A stretch of DNA of 41,468 nt from Planotetraspora sp. A-T 1434 (GTDB taxonomy: Bacteria; Actinomycetota; Actinomycetes; Streptosporangiales; Streptosporangiaceae), in NCBI RefSeq assembly GCF_025420585.1, contig NZ_JAOEGB010000042.1:1-41468 (forward strand). The letters are read 5' to 3'. Positions within the stretch are counted from its first letter, which is position 1; each line of letters starts with the position of its first letter. A program made the translations under genes and the position numbers. This document shows positions 40,437 to 41,468 of this stretch, piece by piece. The notes under the pieces were generated by a model. The model made no database searches, had not been told where the DNA came from, and saw nothing but the letters and a program-made list of their open reading frames with translations.

Positions 40437-40808
40437 TTGCTCCGTGCTGCCAATGTGATCCTCGATCCTGTCGGGGGCGAGCAGGTGAACGAGCTGATGG
40501 ATCTCCTGGCGGACGGCGGCACCCTGCTCTTCTATGGCGGGCTGGCCGGCAAGCCGATGTCGCTTCCGTCGATCGGGCTCGCCCACCGAGCGCTCACTTT
40601 CCGTGGCGTTTCGGCTGGGCGCTGGGTGAGGACCAGTTCGCGGGAGCGGCGACGCGCCGGCTATGCCGAGGCGCTCGCAGTAGCCCGATCGGTGCCCGAG
40701 CAGTTCAACGTCACAGCCGAGTACGACCTTGCCCGCTTCGCCGAGGCCATCGAGGCCGCGGAAAAACCCGGACGGACCGGCGCGATCCTTCTCAACTCGG
40801 ATCTTTGA
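40437..40808 (+). pseudogene. C-terminal half of a second zinc-type/quinone oxidoreductase (MDR)
   Basis: The 123-codon frame reads ANVILDPVGGEQVNELMDLL, then GGTLLFYGGLAGKPM and a long helical tail ending in EKPGRTGAILLNSDL. This is the second half of the nucleotide-binding domain and the tail of an NADPH:quinone-reductase-like MDR enzyme (normal length about 320 aa). The catalytic domain and the GxGxxG nucleotide motif are missing. The fragment starts 10 bases from the opposite-strand MDR tail, pointing to an inversion or deletion between two related genes. Confidence 0.65.
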
Positions 40809-40892
40809 TCGGAGCCTCGCTACCCTTGATATCAGCGGGTAACCGCAGTCGCGTGGTGGCACGGACAGAGGGGCCGCCACCATCTGGGAGCG

Positions 40893-41450
40893 ATGACCTA
40901 CCATCACCGCGTGCCCATAGTGCTTGTGAACGGCTTGCCCGGCTCGGGCAAGACGACCCTTGCCAAAGCCCTCGCCCACGCTCTCGGATCACCCCTGTTC
41001 AGTAAGGACCGGGTTAAGGAGTCGCTGGCGGATACCCTTGGCATCGAGGCACCACCGGGCATAACAGCCCGTCAATGGAGTCAACGACTCGGCGCCGCAG
41101 CAGCCGAAACCCTCTGGGCTCTGCTCGCCGACGCAACCCAAGGTGCGGTACTCGAAAGCCCCTGGCTAGCCGATCTGCGGCCGATCGTCCTCAGTGGCCT
41201 GCAACGGGCGGGCATCGATCACGTCCATGAGGTTTGGTGCGACACCCCTCTCCCCCTCGCTCGTCAGCGCTATGAGGAACGAGCCGCTGATCGACATCCC
41301 ATCCACAGCGGCTCCTCGGCGGATGACCACCAGTGGGACGAATGGGCACGCCAAGCCGAACCACTTGGCCTCGGCTCCGTCTACCGCGTGAACACCACCC
41401 AGGCCGTGGATATCACCGACCTGGCAGAGCAGATACGCCGGGGTCATTAG
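40893..41450 (+). CDS. Small P-loop kinase/ATPase (AAA_33-like)
   Basis: This 185-aa protein starts at ATG 40893 after GGGAGCG. Walker A is NGLPGSGKTT (near 14-23), followed by ALGSPLFSKDRVKESLAD, a base/sugar-binding-like segment. VLESPWLADLRPIVLSGLQR and VHEVWCDTPLPLARQRYEER form the second strand and lid of the zeta-toxin/chloramphenicol-phosphotransferase/gluconokinase-like kinases. The acceptor is unknown. It is a single gene with no toxin-antitoxin partner visible in the window, which ends 18 bases later. Confidence 0.8.
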   Translation: MTYHHRVPIVLVNGLPGSGKTTLAKALAHALGSPLFSKDRVKESLADTLGIEAPPGITARQWSQRLGAAAAETLWALLADATQGAVLESPWLADLRPIVLSGLQRAGIDHVHEVWCDTPLPLARQRYEERAADRHPIHSGSSADDHQWDEWARQAEPLGLGSVYRVNTTQAVDITDLAEQIRRGH

Positions 41451-41468
41451 TACGCCTCCGGCGGGGGC

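Overview
The window is high-GC (about 70% by eye) and uses GTG and TTG starts, short intergenic gaps and frequent ATGA/GTGA/TTGA stop-start overlaps. Together with an AfsR/SARP-type regulator, DrrAB-type exporter, ECF41 and ECF42 sigma factors and a LacI remnant, this points to a filamentous actinomycete chromosome, plausibly Streptosporangiales or a relative. No rRNA, tRNA, CRISPR array or intact insertion sequence was seen. The region looks like accessory chromosome: intact operons separated by eroded gene fragments.

Layout. 1-560: fragments of a LacI regulator, an FtsX-type permease and an IS integrase. 744-2951: a 20-bp palindrome, then a membrane-anchored P-loop GTPase and a one-TM partner. 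2987-3423: LuxR and sugar-epimerase remnants. 3480-6892 (minus): a coupled five-gene operon (GT2, DUF2064 transferase, methyltransferase, cytochrome b561-sulfite-oxidase fusion, small membrane protein), with a divergent polytopic membrane protein (6939-8321), a collapsed paralogue of it (8366-8621) and an NAD-dependent epimerase (8635-9621). 9888-11704: DrrA/DrrB ABC exporter converging on a 1036-aa SARP/AfsR regulator (11711-14821). 15090-15860: DUF2975-XRE cassette behind a promoter overlapped by one palindrome and followed by a second. 16125-18949: membrane protein, carboxylesterase, cupin-like protein. 18960-20797: SDR remnant and ECF42-DGPF/YCII pair. 21307-23964: two-domain glycosyltransferase plus a protein of unknown family. 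23994-28344 (minus): ECF41 sigma factor, NDH-2-like flavoprotein, small unknown protein and pentapeptide-repeat/channel-like protein.

28662-37621 is the most interesting part: a compact plus-strand set of nine genes with nearly continuous translational coupling. It starts with the C-terminal stub of a ketoacyl-ACP synthase III, then a thymidylate-kinase-like kinase, a GH3-family acyl-adenylating ligase, an LCMT/TIGR00027-type methyltransferase, a FAD oxidoreductase, a free-standing protein that I read as an arginyl-tRNA-synthetase-like catalytic domain without the anticodon-binding domain, an unknown protein, a LysR-type effector-binding domain without HTH, and an alpha/beta-hydrolase-methyltransferase fusion. 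It looks like a small biosynthetic gene cluster that uses two different adenylate-forming chemistries (GH3 and class I synthetase fold) in place of an NRPS. The product is unknown. The broken first gene suggests the cluster may be impaired or rewired in this strain.

37827-40196: promoter and Tat-exported GH95-like glycosidase. 40325-40808: two opposed medium-chain dehydrogenase fragments. 40893-41450: a small P-loop kinase/ATPase. Gene functions are from recognition of motifs by eye; no database search was possible.
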